Translations under genes and position numbers: made by a program | NCBI GenBank assembly: GCA_903863935.1 | Contig: CAIPDV010000073.1 | Location: 1-32,825, forward strand | DNA from: an uncultured Bacteroidota bacterium | GTDB lineage: Bacteria > Bacteroidota > Bacteroidia > JABEUT01 | DNA length: 32,825 nucleotides | Reading direction: 5' to 3' | Part shown: positions 6,342 to 15,321 of the stretch, piece by piece | Layout of the letters: each line of letters opens with the position of its first letter | How positions within the stretch are numbered: position 1 is the stretch's first letter | Notes under the pieces: generated by a model | The model's database searches: none | What the model saw: the letters and a program-made list of their open reading frames with translations, nothing else | Told to the model about the DNA's origin: nothing

Positions 6342-7409
6342 ATGTTTCTCCAAGTTTTAAATACTCCAAAAACTACTGCACTCACTAATGATATTACCTT
6401 GGTGAAAGATTGGTTTACTCCCATGTTCATTGCAGGAGCCATCCTATTTGCGGGTATAATTATTCAGCGAATTATTATTATTTACATAAAGCGCATCTCC
6501 AAAAAAACAGGTTGGAAAGGCGGTATGGTATTGGCCAGTTCTTTGAGAGGAATGATTATTTTAATTTCTCTTATATCAGGAGTTTATTTCGGGATGACTC
6601 AAGCACCTTTGGATGCACACACAGTACTGGTAGCTCAAAGTTTGCATAAAATACTGGTTGTTATATTAATTTGTTTCATTATTGCCAGGACCTTATCGGG
6701 TCTGTTAAAAGCCTATTCCAGCAGGGAAGAAAGCTCCAAGAGCTCTCTTTCGTTATTTAAATCAATTATCAATATTGTAATTTATTCCGTCGGCCTTCTG
6801 GTAATATTACAATCATTTGGTATTTCAATTACACCAATACTTACGGCATTGGGAGTAGGCGGTCTGGCTGTCGCTCTCGCTTTACAAGATACACTTTCCA
6901 ATCTTTTCGCCGGGATACAAATAACGCTAACGCGCACTATCAAACCCGGGGATTATATTCATTTAACCAGTGGTGAAGAAGGCACTGTTGTTGATATAAC
7001 CTGGAGATCAACTACCCTGCTCACACAAATGGATAATATGACCGTTATTCCAAATTCGAAACTAGCTACAACTATTATTACCAACTATTCTTTACCCAAA
7101 AGAAATCTTTCTATTTCGATTCCTGTAAATATTGCATACACCAGTGATTTAGATAAAGTGGAACAGATAACAATGGAGGTTGCCGCAACCCTGATGAAGG
7201 AGAATGGGATAGATTCTGAACCGGTTTTCCGCTACAAAGAATTTGGAAGTTCTTCAATTTTGTTTGGCATTGCAATGGATATAAATGATTTTCACCAGCA
7301 ATATCCTTTGCGTCATGAATTTATCAAACGCCTTAATAAAAGATTTAAAGCCGAGGGCATTGAAATAGCCTATCCATCAACGAATGTTTATTTGAAAAAG
7401 GAGATTTAA
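6342..7409 (+). CDS. MscS-type small-conductance mechanosensitive channel
   Basis: A 355-residue inner-membrane channel that should open under membrane tension and release solutes on osmotic downshock. The N-terminal half has several hydrophobic helices. The pore helix and following beta domain carry the family signature LTALGVGGLAVALALQDTLSNLFAG, then IKPGDYIHLTSGEEGTVVDITWRSTTLLTQMDN and VIPNSKLATTIITNYS. The C-terminal alpha/beta domain ends EGIEIAYPSTNVYL, close to the usual motif FPxxTVYL. Length fits the compact MscS class. Its stop overlaps the stop of the convergent PAP2-like gene by 4 bp, leaving no space for an independent terminator. Confidence 0.9.
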   Translation: MFLQVLNTPKTTALTNDITLVKDWFTPMFIAGAILFAGIIIQRIIIIYIKRISKKTGWKGGMVLASSLRGMIILISLISGVYFGMTQAPLDAHTVLVAQSLHKILVVILICFIIARTLSGLLKAYSSREESSKSSLSLFKSIINIVIYSVGLLVILQSFGISITPILTALGVGGLAVALALQDTLSNLFAGIQITLTRTIKPGDYIHLTSGEEGTVVDITWRSTTLLTQMDNMTVIPNSKLATTIITNYSLPKRNLSISIPVNIAYTSDLDKVEQITMEVAATLMKENGIDSEPVFRYKEFGSSSILFGIAMDINDFHQQYPLRHEFIKRLNKRFKAEGIEIAYPSTNVYLKKEI

Positions 7410-8038
7410 GCGGGATGGGTATGGAAGAAAAATACTAATGCCTGCGTTGCGATTCCAATTATTAAACCCAAATAAATTTCAAAAGCTTCATGTGCTTTTA
7501 ACTTATATCTCGCCAAAGCAGTTAAAATTACAAGCGCAAAGGCACCTGCCAGCCAGGTAAACATATTTGTATGAGTATATTGCATAAGCCCAATTACCGT
7601 TCCCAGCAAGCCCCCTACGCCCACACTGTGAAAACTTACTTTGGTAAAAAGGGACGTTATTAATGTGGTGATTATTGAAATATTAATTCCCAGCATAAAT
7701 GTTTTTAATGATTGTGCCGATGAAGGAAAATTATGGAACGAATAATACACCAGAATAAAGCACAGTGACGTAAAGCCAAGCAGAATGTGCCGGTCATTTT
7801 CCGTGGGGTGCGAGATGCTTGAAATCCTACCCATTTTAAAAAGAGAGAAACTCAGTATTAATGGTAAAACATACGTGCAGATAAAAACAACCCCCAAAAC
7901 AATAACCCAAGGCTCTACATTAGCTTCCAGAGGGATGAACAAATAAGGGTCATTCCATAAAACCACAAAAGTTCCCAGTGTAGGCATTATAGCCGGATGA
8001 AAAAGATACGATATGAAAGTCCAGATTTTTTTCCCCAT
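7406..8038 (-). CDS. Integral membrane protein, PAP2-like
   Basis: A 210-residue protein with about six hydrophobic segments. KVSFHSVGVGGLLG and ARYKLKAHEAFEIYLGLIIG resemble the second and third phosphatase motifs of the PAP2 (lipid phosphatase) superfamily, with the SR/AR..H..D-type motif seen as AR(x5)H(x3)E. The first motif (KxxxxxxRP) is not obvious, so catalytic activity is uncertain; possible substrates would be undecaprenyl pyrophosphate or phosphatidate. The start is an ATG at 8038, just outside the GxxExxY cassette. Confidence 0.55.
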   Translation of the reverse strand: MGKKIWTFISYLFHPAIMPTLGTFVVLWNDPYLFIPLEANVEPWVIVLGVVFICTYVLPLILSFSLFKMGRISSISHPTENDRHILLGFTSLCFILVYYSFHNFPSSAQSLKTFMLGINISIITTLITSLFTKVSFHSVGVGGLLGTVIGLMQYTHTNMFTWLAGAFALVILTALARYKLKAHEAFEIYLGLIIGIATQALVFFFHTHPA

Positions 8039-8047
8039 GCTTATTAG

Positions 8048-8504
8048 ATTGGAACGCAGATAACGCAGATTTGTATGATTAAATAAGATTTTTTCAATTT
8101 GAAAAGACTTTACGTTTTACTTCTGGCTTCTTCCCAAAATTCAAAAGTACACCCACTTCTATTTCTGTTGCTTTCAAATAATTGATTAGTTGAAATTCAT
8201 GTTCTTCACATAAAGATTCTGCTGCTTTTAATTCTACAATTACACATTCGTCAACAAAAAGGTCCGCAAAATATTCTCCTACCTCTTTTCCCTCATAATA
8301 AACCTTAATATGCTTTTGCTTCTCAACAAGCAAACCCATACTTGTAAGCTCAATAAATAAAGCATTCTCATATACTTTTTCTAAAAAACCATACCCTAAT
8401 GCATTATATACTTTATAAAATGCCTTAATGATTTTTTCTGTAATATCCGAATGCTTATAATTATCAGCGTAAATCATATCAATCTGCGTTATCAGCGTTC
8501 CATT
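8048..8504. mobile_element. GxxExxY gene cassette with ~30-bp terminal inverted repeats
   Basis: The left end (8051-8080, starting GGAACGCAGATAACGCAGAT) and right end (8472-8501) are inverted copies matching at 27 of 30 positions. They enclose only the GxxExxY gene, whose ATG (8477-8475) lies within the right repeat. Each end is followed or preceded by ATT (8048-8050 and 8502-8504), a possible 3-bp target duplication. A second copy of ACGCTGATAA follows inside the gene start. No transposase is present, so movement would need a trans-acting enzyme. I recall GxxExxY genes with similar flanks elsewhere, unverified here. Confidence 0.65.
8094..8477 (-). CDS. GxxExxY family protein (TIGR04256-type, PD-(D/E)XK-like)
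   Basis: 127 residues. The name-giving motif is visible as GFLEKVYENAL (about residues 29-39), followed by LFVDECVIVELKAAESLCEEHEFQLINYLKAT. The strand with ...ADLFVDECVIVELKA has the D-x-n-E-x-K arrangement of the PD-(D/E)XK nuclease fold, so a nuclease-related role is plausible although the family's function is not established to my knowledge. The gene fills the space between two inverted repeats and is probably the cargo, or the reason for maintenance, of that cassette. It starts at ATG 8477 within the right inverted repeat. Confidence 0.88.
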   Translation of the reverse strand: MIYADNYKHSDITEKIIKAFYKVYNALGYGFLEKVYENALFIELTSMGLLVEKQKHIKVYYEGKEVGEYFADLFVDECVIVELKAAESLCEEHEFQLINYLKATEIEVGVLLNFGKKPEVKRKVFSN

Positions 8505-8507
8505 GTT

Positions 8508-9968
8508 TTATATTTCTTTACGCATTCTTGCAACGGGAATGTCCAACTGTTCCCGGTATTTAGCAACTGTACGCCTTGCAACTTTGTACCCTTTTTGTTG
8601 AAGCAGTATTACCAATGCATCGTCATTAATTGGATTTTTTTTATCTTCTGTATTGATAATTTCATGCATCAAATTTTTTACCTCATTAATTGAAACTTCC
8701 TCTCCGCTTTCCTTTTGGAAGGATTCAGAAAAAAGCGTTTTTAACAAAAATGTTCCGAAGTTTGTTTGCACATATTTACTACTTACCACACGTGAAATAG
8801 TAGAAATATCAAGTCCCGTTTCTTTGGCTATATCCTTTAACAGCATAGGTTTCAGTTTGCTCTCATCTCCCGATGAAAAATAATCGGGTTGATAATCAAG
8901 TATGGTTTGCATTACCCGCTGCAGTGTATCTTCCCGTTGTTTTATTGCATTGATAAATCCTCCTGCATCTTCAATTTTCGATTTTGCAAACGAAGCTGCT
9001 TCCCGTTGCATTTTATCCATACCCTTTTTCCTTTCCGACATTTCCAAATAGAGTGGACTCAACCGCAAATTATTGGATATCCTGCCATTTACAGATGCTT
9101 TCATTTCATCCTCTGAGTTGGCAATAACAAAATCAGGAACAACGTGGGAAGCAGCAGTGGCAGCATCTGAAAAGGCCTGTCCCGGTTTAGGATTCAGCCT
9201 GATGATTTCATTTACGGCTTCGCGCAATTTTACCTCATCTGTTTTAACAATCTCTTTAAGCTTCTCGTAATTCTTTTTTGAAAACTCTTCAAACCCCTTT
9301 TCTAAAATTTGAATAGCAAGTTTTGTAATATCACTTTTATGTTCCTCTCGTTTTAGCTGTATTAAAAGGCATTCCCGGAGATCTCTTGCTCCAACTCCAG
9401 GAGGATCAAACTCATGAATTATTTTTAGGAGTGGTTCCATTTCCTTTTCATCGGTAAGGATATTCTGCTGAAAAGTTATATCGTTTGATATGGAATATAA
9501 GTCCCGGCGCAGGTATCCATCCTCATCAATATTTCCGATAATATAATCACCTAACATTTGCTGGCGTTCATTCAGGTGTTCAACTAGTCCCAGTTGAAAG
9601 TGAAGCGAATCCTGGAAAGAAGATGCATCTGCAAAAGATGCTTCACGTGTTTCCTGCTCTGCATAATTATCAGACGATAATTTATAAGCGGGAACATATT
9701 CCTCACTTTCTTCCATGAATTCAGAAGCATCAAAATCATCGTCGGTGTTACTCTCTTCAAAATCGTCGTTATCGTTTTCTAAAATCTCTTCTTTTGGCTC
9801 ATCCAAAGGCTCAGTAATATCTTCAAGTGCAGGATTATTTTCAATTTCTTCCTTTATCCGCTGCTCCATAGATGCAACCGGCAACAACAGCAACTTCTGC
9901 ACCAATATTTGATTGGGCGTAAGTTTGAGTTGCTGTTTTAATTGCTGCGTTTGTCGGAGTTGGGCCAT
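8508..9968 (-). CDS. rpoN: RNA polymerase sigma-54 factor
   Basis: 486 residues, the usual length. Region I is at the N-terminus (LKQQLKLTPNQILVQKLLLLP, glutamine and leucine rich), followed by an acidic linker (about residues 45-95). The core-binding region includes FDPPGVGARDLRECLLIQL, and the HTH-containing C-terminal part ends with the RpoN box ARRTVAKYRE (about 467-476), which reads the -24 promoter element. It directs transcription from -24/-12 promoters with AAA+ activators; none is encoded in this window. The start MAQLRQTQQL is close to the family norm. The 3' end lies 3 bp from the GxxExxY cassette, so the cassette inserted just beyond the rpoN stop. Confidence 0.95.
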   Translation of the reverse strand: MAQLRQTQQLKQQLKLTPNQILVQKLLLLPVASMEQRIKEEIENNPALEDITEPLDEPKEEILENDNDDFEESNTDDDFDASEFMEESEEYVPAYKLSSDNYAEQETREASFADASSFQDSLHFQLGLVEHLNERQQMLGDYIIGNIDEDGYLRRDLYSISNDITFQQNILTDEKEMEPLLKIIHEFDPPGVGARDLRECLLIQLKREEHKSDITKLAIQILEKGFEEFSKKNYEKLKEIVKTDEVKLREAVNEIIRLNPKPGQAFSDAATAASHVVPDFVIANSEDEMKASVNGRISNNLRLSPLYLEMSERKKGMDKMQREAASFAKSKIEDAGGFINAIKQREDTLQRVMQTILDYQPDYFSSGDESKLKPMLLKDIAKETGLDISTISRVVSSKYVQTNFGTFLLKTLFSESFQKESGEEVSINEVKNLMHEIINTEDKKNPINDDALVILLQQKGYKVARRTVAKYREQLDIPVARMRKEI

Positions 9969-10000
9969 AGCTATTTTGGACTAAGGACGAATAAAGCTAT

Positions 10001-11383
10001 TTAAAACTCTGCATTCTTCGGAGTTCGTGGAAAAGGTATTACATCGCGTATGTTGGTCATGCCGGTAACAAACAAGATGAGTCGTTCTAAACCAAGTCCA
10101 AAGCCGGAGTGCGGAGCTGTTCCGAATTTACGAAGCTCCAGATACCACCACATTTCTTTTTCTGGCAAACCCATTTCTCGGATGCGGGCAATTAGCTTAT
10201 CATAGTTCTCCTCACGCTGTGAACCGCCGATAATTTCCCCGACATACGGGAAAAGCACATCCATAGCCCTGACGGTTTTACCATCTTCATTCTGCTTCAT
10301 GTAAAAAGCTTTGATACCGCGTGGGTAGTCAGTAATAATAACGGGGCACTTGAAGTGATCCACCAAATGGTTTTCGTGTTCTTTTTGTAAGTCTTTACCC
10401 CATTCAGGTTTGAATTCAAATTTTTTATTTGCAGCTATTAATATGTCAACACCTTCGGTATAGGTAATACGCTTAAAAGTGGAATCCTTCACCATATTCA
10501 AACGGTTGAGCAATTCCTTATCATACCTGCTGTTTAAGAAAACCAGATCGTCCATGCAATTCTCTAATGCGTATCTAACCAAATATTTCAGCATGTCTTC
10601 CGCCAGATCCATGTTATCGTTGATATCATTAAAAGCCACTTCCGGTTCTATCATCCAAAACTCAGCAAGGTGACGGGGCGTATTGGAGTTCTCTGCTCTA
10701 AATGTCGGGCCAAATGTATAAACTTTTGAAAGTGCCATGGCAGCAGTTTCTGCTTCCAATTGACCCGAAACGGTCAAGTTGGTTTCCTTTCCGAAAAAGT
10801 CTTCTTTGTAATCTATAGAACCGTCCTCATTTTTTGGGAGTTTGTTTAAATCTAAGGTTGTAACCCGGAACATTTCTCCTGCTCCTTCTGCATCAGAACC
10901 TGTTATTACAGGCGTATGCAGGTAATAGAATCCATTATCATTAAAATATTTGTGTATGCCATACGCCATGGCATGACGAATGCGCAATATGGCCCCAATG
11001 GTATTGCTGCGCGGACGCAGGTGGGCTACTTCCCGCAAAAATTCAAGGGTAATATCTTTCTTTTGCAGCGGGAATGTTTCATCCACCATTCCGTAAATTT
11101 CAATTTCAGTTGCCTGAATTTCAACAGTCTGCCCTTTTGCCGGAGACTTTACAAGAGTGCCTGTCACTCTAACACAAGTTCCGGTACCTATTCTTTTCAG
11201 CAACTCTTCCGGAAAGGCATCAATCGCGGCAACGGCTTGTATATTGTGGATAACAGAGCCATCGTTAATGGCCATAAAAACAACCTGCTTGCTGTCGCGC
11301 TTGGTACGAACCCAGCCCTGCACAGTTACTTCCTTGTCATACTCGGTGGATTTCAATAACTCTTTTACGTTCGTTCTTTTCAT
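10001..11383 (-). CDS. asnS: Asparaginyl-tRNA synthetase
   Basis: A 460-residue class IIb aminoacyl-tRNA synthetase that charges tRNA-Asn. The N-terminal OB-fold anticodon-binding domain begins [24 protein letters not shown]. Motif 2 is [21 protein letters not shown], and motif 3 is [29 protein letters not shown] at the C-terminus. FxPEWG and the [23 protein letters not shown] block are typical of AsnRS rather than AspRS. I choose ATG 11383 ([10 protein letters not shown]): the open frame extends 15 codons further upstream with a basic, unconserved peptide that overlaps the end of the ridA-like gene. It lies 28 bp after that gene on the same strand and may be co-transcribed. Confidence 0.95.
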   Translation of the reverse strand: MKRTNVKELLKSTEYDKEVTVQGWVRTKRDSKQVVFMAINDGSVIHNIQAVAAIDAFPEELLKRIGTGTCVRVTGTLVKSPAKGQTVEIQATEIEIYGMVDETFPLQKKDITLEFLREVAHLRPRSNTIGAILRIRHAMAYGIHKYFNDNGFYYLHTPVITGSDAEGAGEMFRVTTLDLNKLPKNEDGSIDYKEDFFGKETNLTVSGQLEAETAAMALSKVYTFGPTFRAENSNTPRHLAEFWMIEPEVAFNDINDNMDLAEDMLKYLVRYALENCMDDLVFLNSRYDKELLNRLNMVKDSTFKRITYTEGVDILIAANKKFEFKPEWGKDLQKEHENHLVDHFKCPVIITDYPRGIKAFYMKQNEDGKTVRAMDVLFPYVGEIIGGSQREENYDKLIARIREMGLPEKEMWWYLELRKFGTAPHSGFGLGLERLILFVTGMTNIRDVIPFPRTPKNAEF

Positions 11384-11411
11384 GATATTTTTTCTTCTTT
11401 TATTTTTATAA

Positions 11412-11870
11412 TTACTTTGCCGCAACAACTGATATTTCTATTTTGGCATTGGCAGGCAGGGCGGATACTTGCACCGTTTCACGTGCCGGATAATTCCCGT
11501 TAAAATATGAGCCATAGACTTCATTCATCTTTTTGAAATCATTCATATCGGTAAGGTATATAGTAGCTTTTACAATATTATCCATTCCCAATCCTGCTGC
11601 TTCCAAAACTGCTTTCACATTATTCATTACCTGAGTAGTCTTCTCCTTAATGCTATCATTCTTCATGGCCCCGGTTGCAGGGTCTTTTGCAATTTGTCCG
11701 GAGACAAATACAAGATTACCAGTTTTAATAGCCTGACTGTATGGACCTATCGGTGAAGGAGCATTTTTAGTTGCAATAACCATTTTTGTTGCAGTTTGTG
11801 AAAACACCATCTGGCTCAAGCCGATGGATACTGCTAGCATACTAGTTTTATAAACGCCTCTAAATTTCAT
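11412..11870 (-). CDS. RidA family protein with export signal
   Basis: 152 residues: an N-terminal hydrophobic signal-like stretch (about residues 9-25, ending VFSQ) followed by a complete RidA/YjgF domain. Conserved segments are [51 protein letters not shown] and [29 protein letters not shown], with the substrate-binding Arg in PARE. Cytosolic RidA hydrolyses reactive enamines and imines; this copy appears exported to the periplasm or surface, where the substrate is unclear. A TAnnTTTG promoter lies at 11897-11890. Confidence 0.87.
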   Translation of the reverse strand: MKFRGVYKTSMLAVSIGLSQMVFSQTATKMVIATKNAPSPIGPYSQAIKTGNLVFVSGQIAKDPATGAMKNDSIKEKTTQVMNNVKAVLEAAGLGMDNIVKATIYLTDMNDFKKMNEVYGSYFNGNYPARETVQVSALPANAKIEISVVAAK

Positions 11871-11889
11871 GTAAGGTTAATTCAAGGTG

Positions 11890-11897
11890 CAAAGTTA
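11890..11897 (-). promoter_or_regulatory. TAnnTTTG promoter of the exported RidA gene
   Basis: TAACTTTG on the minus strand with 19 nt between box and ATG 11870. It may also serve asnS downstream. Confidence 0.55.
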
Positions 11898-11914
11898 TTC
11901 GAATCTCTGAACAT

Positions 11915-13144
11915 TTAATTCTCATCCCGTTCCCAGTGACTGAATTTTCCCGCACCCACTTTTCCCCAGAAATATTTTCTAAAACCTTTTTTTGCAATAT
12001 CTTCCTTATGTGGTTTAGTGGCTACATTTTCCTTTACTAAGTTGTACTTGCTATCGGCAAAAGTATAGCGGCTTTTTATAGTAAAATCGAAATTATCTTT
12101 ACGTTTCCCTATCGGCTTAATTATATCCAGTGCTACTTCCGCTGCATCATTCCCATCATCCATCGGGTCAATATAGGTAGTTGAATAATCGCCTTTAGTC
12201 GTAAATATCAAATCGGGAAAACCGTTACTTGTCTTTGATGTATCTACAGAAATTATAGCATCCCAAACATTCCGGTCTCTGTTACCTCTACATGTATTAT
12301 CTCTTACAAGTATATTTTTAAATGTAGTATCTATAACCCCAAATACATATGCAGTAATGTATGCAGGACTACCTGCACCCTGATTTATATTACCTATATA
12401 ACAACCAATTCTATGCTGACCAAGTATCAAGGCATGAATATCCGGAATGGTTTCATAGGAACCAAAACAACCAATGGCCGGATTAAATGCCTTTAATAGC
12501 CAACTATTATTTTCTTCTATAAACAAAGCCAAGCCCATAAATGGTCCATCACCATTTCCCATGCCAATAAAATCTTCTTCAAAATAGGTAGTTTGAAAAG
12601 AAATTATAATGCTTCTTCTGCCATTAGCATCTGTAAAAAGAATTGTATCGCCCACCTGTGTTTCATTACTATCTGGGTATGGGAATCTTTCTTCCCAGTC
12701 AGGATCACAGGCTTGCTTAAATATATGCTTTGTACAAGCTTTACAAGACCAGGCTTCAAATACTACCGAATCGTTAAAACTCTTCCATAGTTTGTAATAA
12801 TTACCCGGATATAATTTTATAAGAGCACTATCAAGATTAAAAGGCCCTGCAATTGAAACCTCATGAAAATTATATAAGTTGTACCTGATTCTTTTTGTGG
12901 TTATATTAGTATCACCCATGGTTTCTACGTAGCCGCTATCTTCATTCGTATTATTGTAAGTTGGGCTATCATCCCGGGCTATTGGTTTTATAGTATCCTT
13001 CTTTAAAGTTGGGGGTGTAACAGAATTGTTAGGTTGCTGCGCTGCAATGGCCTGATTATTTGCATTTGTATTTGGTGTATCGGGCTTTGGATGGCATGAT
13101 AACACAAATAAAGGCACGAATACAATTCCGATTAGCTTATTCAT
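11915..13144 (-). CDS. Lipoprotein of unknown function
   Basis: 409 residues. The N-terminus MNKLIGIVFVPLFVLSC ends in a lipobox (VLSC), followed by a low-complexity linker rich in Asn, Pro and Thr (about residues 20-60). The rest is a soluble domain with many Asp, Tyr and Cys residues, including WSCKACTKHIFKQACDPDWEE, and a C-terminal RKYFWGKVGAGKFSHWERDEN. I do not recognise the family. The gene ends 44 bp upstream of the ridA-like gene on the same strand, but that gene has its own promoter, so a shared role is not implied. Confidence 0.75.
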   Translation of the reverse strand: MNKLIGIVFVPLFVLSCHPKPDTPNTNANNQAIAAQQPNNSVTPPTLKKDTIKPIARDDSPTYNNTNEDSGYVETMGDTNITTKRIRYNLYNFHEVSIAGPFNLDSALIKLYPGNYYKLWKSFNDSVVFEAWSCKACTKHIFKQACDPDWEERFPYPDSNETQVGDTILFTDANGRRSIIISFQTTYFEEDFIGMGNGDGPFMGLALFIEENNSWLLKAFNPAIGCFGSYETIPDIHALILGQHRIGCYIGNINQGAGSPAYITAYVFGVIDTTFKNILVRDNTCRGNRDRNVWDAIISVDTSKTSNGFPDLIFTTKGDYSTTYIDPMDDGNDAAEVALDIIKPIGKRKDNFDFTIKSRYTFADSKYNLVKENVATKPHKEDIAKKGFRKYFWGKVGAGKFSHWERDEN

Positions 13145-13276
13145 TCCAAGTTTATTTACTTATTTAAAGTATTCTTAACCAATAGTCGTCTACTAATCAA
13201 TCAGGCATATAAAATTAACGGTTTTTCCGGGTGCCTGAATCCCCAAATTTAATAAAGCAATAAAAAATATTTTAAG

Positions 13277-13312
13277 AAAACTATGGAAACTAAAAAAGTT
13301 TTCATAGTTTTG
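13277..13312 (+). promoter_or_regulatory. TetR operator overlapping the efflux-operon promoter
   Basis: Near-perfect inverted repeat: AAAACTATGGAAAC (13277-13290), a 7-nt A-rich centre, and GTTTTCATAGTTTT (13298-13311), matching at 13 of 14 pairs. The right arm overlaps TAGTTTTG (13305-13312), a perfect TAnnTTTG -7 box, 18 nt before the TTG start of the TetR gene. A repressor bound here would block polymerase, so autoregulation and control of the downstream efflux genes is the straightforward reading. Confidence 0.8.
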
Positions 13313-13330
13313 CAGCCTCATTTATAAAAA

Positions 13331-13948
13331 TTGACCACCGAGGAACAAATATTAAAGGGAGCTGAAGACCTCTTTTTCCGTTACGGAATAAAGGGAATCA
13401 CCATGGATGATGTAGCAAAACACCTATCTATGTCCAAGCGCACTATTTATGAAAAGTTCCCGAATAAGGAGGCTATTGTGGAGATTCTCCTTAAAGACCA
13501 CTTAGGGAAACACCTCGATGATTGTAAAAAGTTCCGCAATGCAGCAACAAATGCTATAGAGGAAATATTTATGATGCTTGCTCCGCTTAAAGAACTTTTT
13601 GAAGCGATGAATCCCCGCCTATTATTCGAACTGAAAAAGTTTCACCCTAAAGCATGGCAGGAATTTACCGAGTTCAAACGGACCACTTTACTTGAGAGTA
13701 TGATTGCCAATATGAAAAGAGGCATTAAGGAAGGTTTATACAGAGATGATATTGATATACATATCCTTGCCATTTTACGGATTGAAGAAGTGGAACTGGC
13801 TTGGAACCAGGAAATATATCCTTCAGCTAAATTTGACCTGGCCAAAATACATGTAAACTTACTGGAACATTTCCTGTACGGAATTACCAATGTAAAAGGA
13901 CACCGTGTAGCTGAGGACTTTAAGAATCAATTAAAAATTAAAGGTTAA
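13331..13948 (+). CDS. TetR/AcrR family transcriptional regulator
   Basis: 205 residues. The N-terminal HTH is canonical: EQILKGAEDLFFRYGIKGITMDDVAKHLSMSKRTIYEKFPNKEAIV. The C-terminal ligand domain is not diagnostic. The start is TTG 13331: the next in-frame ATG (13403) would delete half of the HTH. The tolC-like gene follows after 1 bp. As the first gene of an efflux operon under a palindromic operator, it is most likely the local repressor, released by a pump substrate or membrane stress. Confidence 0.9.
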   Translation: MTTEEQILKGAEDLFFRYGIKGITMDDVAKHLSMSKRTIYEKFPNKEAIVEILLKDHLGKHLDDCKKFRNAATNAIEEIFMMLAPLKELFEAMNPRLLFELKKFHPKAWQEFTEFKRTTLLESMIANMKRGIKEGLYRDDIDIHILAILRIEEVELAWNQEIYPSAKFDLAKIHVNLLEHFLYGITNVKGHRVAEDFKNQLKIKG

Positions 13949-13949
13949 C

Positions 13950-15305
13950 ATGATAATGAAACGAACCGGAATTTTATTCGCCTTACTGCTTTTGATGTTG
14001 CAGGCGTATGCACAACAAAAACCAGATAGTGTTTTCAGGCTGTCTCTGCAACAGAGTATACAGTATGCAATGGCCCATCAGCCAGATATTGCTAATGCGA
14101 AATATGATGAAGGCAAAGCCGATGCTAAAGTAAAAGAAATCACCGGAATTGGACTCCCGCAAATTAACGGGTCTGTAAATTTTATGGACTATTTACAAAT
14201 CCCTACCACCCTTATTCCAGCACAATTCTTTGGAGGTCCGGCCGGTACTTTTGCTCCTGTAAAATTTGGTACTCAATATAGCTTAACAGGACAAATTGAT
14301 GGTTCTCAAATTCTTTTTGACGGAACATATATTGTGGGATTACAGGCTGCAAAAATATACCGTACCGTGTCCACTCAGGCACTTGAACTTGCCAATATAA
14401 ATGCAACGGCGCAGGTAACTAAAGCATATTACCAGGCCTTGGTTGTTAACTGGAAACTTCAAATGACTAAGGCGGATGCCAACAGGTTGAAAAAGTTGAT
14501 GGATGAAACGCAAAAACTATATGAAACAGGGTTTACTGAGAAGATAGATTATCAGCGGATAAAGGTTAGTTACAACAATTTAAAAACATTGGAAACCACT
14601 ATGGGAAGGATGCTTACCATGAGTTACAAGATGTTGAAATTCCAGATGGGGATGCCGGTGTACGATAGCATTGCACTTACAGATAGCCTTAAAACCATAC
14701 CTATGAATCCGGACCTGGAAGGAGATACAGCTTTCAGGGCTGGTAACAGAATAGAAATGCAGATGGCGCAAACTGATTTATATGGCAACCATGAACTATT
14801 GAAAAAAGACCGCTTTGCCTACCTGCCGAACCTTATCTTATTTGGTTCGGTAAATAGGGTTAACCAGGGTGCATCAACTGATTTTTTCAGTGGTGCTCAA
14901 CCGTGGTATCCTACTGCCATTGTAGGTTTAAAAATGAACATCCCGATTTTTGACGGACTCCAAAAAAATTATCGCATTCAACAAGATAAATTTAGTGTAC
15001 AAGAAGCTGAATTGAAAATAAACACACTTAAGCAAAGCATCTCACTACAAATTTCAAGCAGCACAACTAACCTCGCCAATGCCCTTGCCGACCTGAAAAA
15101 TCAGAAAGAAAATATGGAACTCGCACTAAGTGTAGAGCATGATACCAAAATAAAATATGAGGCCGGAACAGGCTCTAACCTTGAAGTGGTGGATGCCGAA
15201 ACATCCCTGATAGAAGCGGAAACGAATTACTACAATGCACTTTATAATGCACTTATTGCAAAGGTAGATTATGAACAGGCCAAAGGAACTCTTTTAAAAA
15301 AATAA
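13950..15305 (+). CDS. TolC family outer-membrane efflux protein
   Basis: 451 residues. A signal peptide ends near AYAQ (about residue 22). The rest has the duplicated OEP helical repeats of TolC proteins: LSLQQSIQYAMAHQPDIANAKYD at the start of the first repeat, and EHDTKIKYEAGTGSNLEVVDAETSLIEAETNYYNALYNALIAKVDYEQAKGTLLKK at the end of the second. It should form the trimeric outer-membrane duct of the tripartite pump encoded with the next two genes. ATG codons at 13950 and 13956 both fit. Confidence 0.92.
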   Translation: MIMKRTGILFALLLLMLQAYAQQKPDSVFRLSLQQSIQYAMAHQPDIANAKYDEGKADAKVKEITGIGLPQINGSVNFMDYLQIPTTLIPAQFFGGPAGTFAPVKFGTQYSLTGQIDGSQILFDGTYIVGLQAAKIYRTVSTQALELANINATAQVTKAYYQALVVNWKLQMTKADANRLKKLMDETQKLYETGFTEKIDYQRIKVSYNNLKTLETTMGRMLTMSYKMLKFQMGMPVYDSIALTDSLKTIPMNPDLEGDTAFRAGNRIEMQMAQTDLYGNHELLKKDRFAYLPNLILFGSVNRVNQGASTDFFSGAQPWYPTAIVGLKMNIPIFDGLQKNYRIQQDKFSVQEAELKINTLKQSISLQISSSTTNLANALADLKNQKENMELALSVEHDTKIKYEAGTGSNLEVVDAETSLIEAETNYYNALYNALIAKVDYEQAKGTLLKK

Positions 15306-15321
15306 ATAAATTTTTAGCTAT

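Noticed and set aside
11384-11428. N-terminal extension of asparaginyl-tRNA synthetase
   Set aside because: The 15 extra codons overlap the ridA-like gene and do not belong to the OB-fold; ATG 11383 is better.
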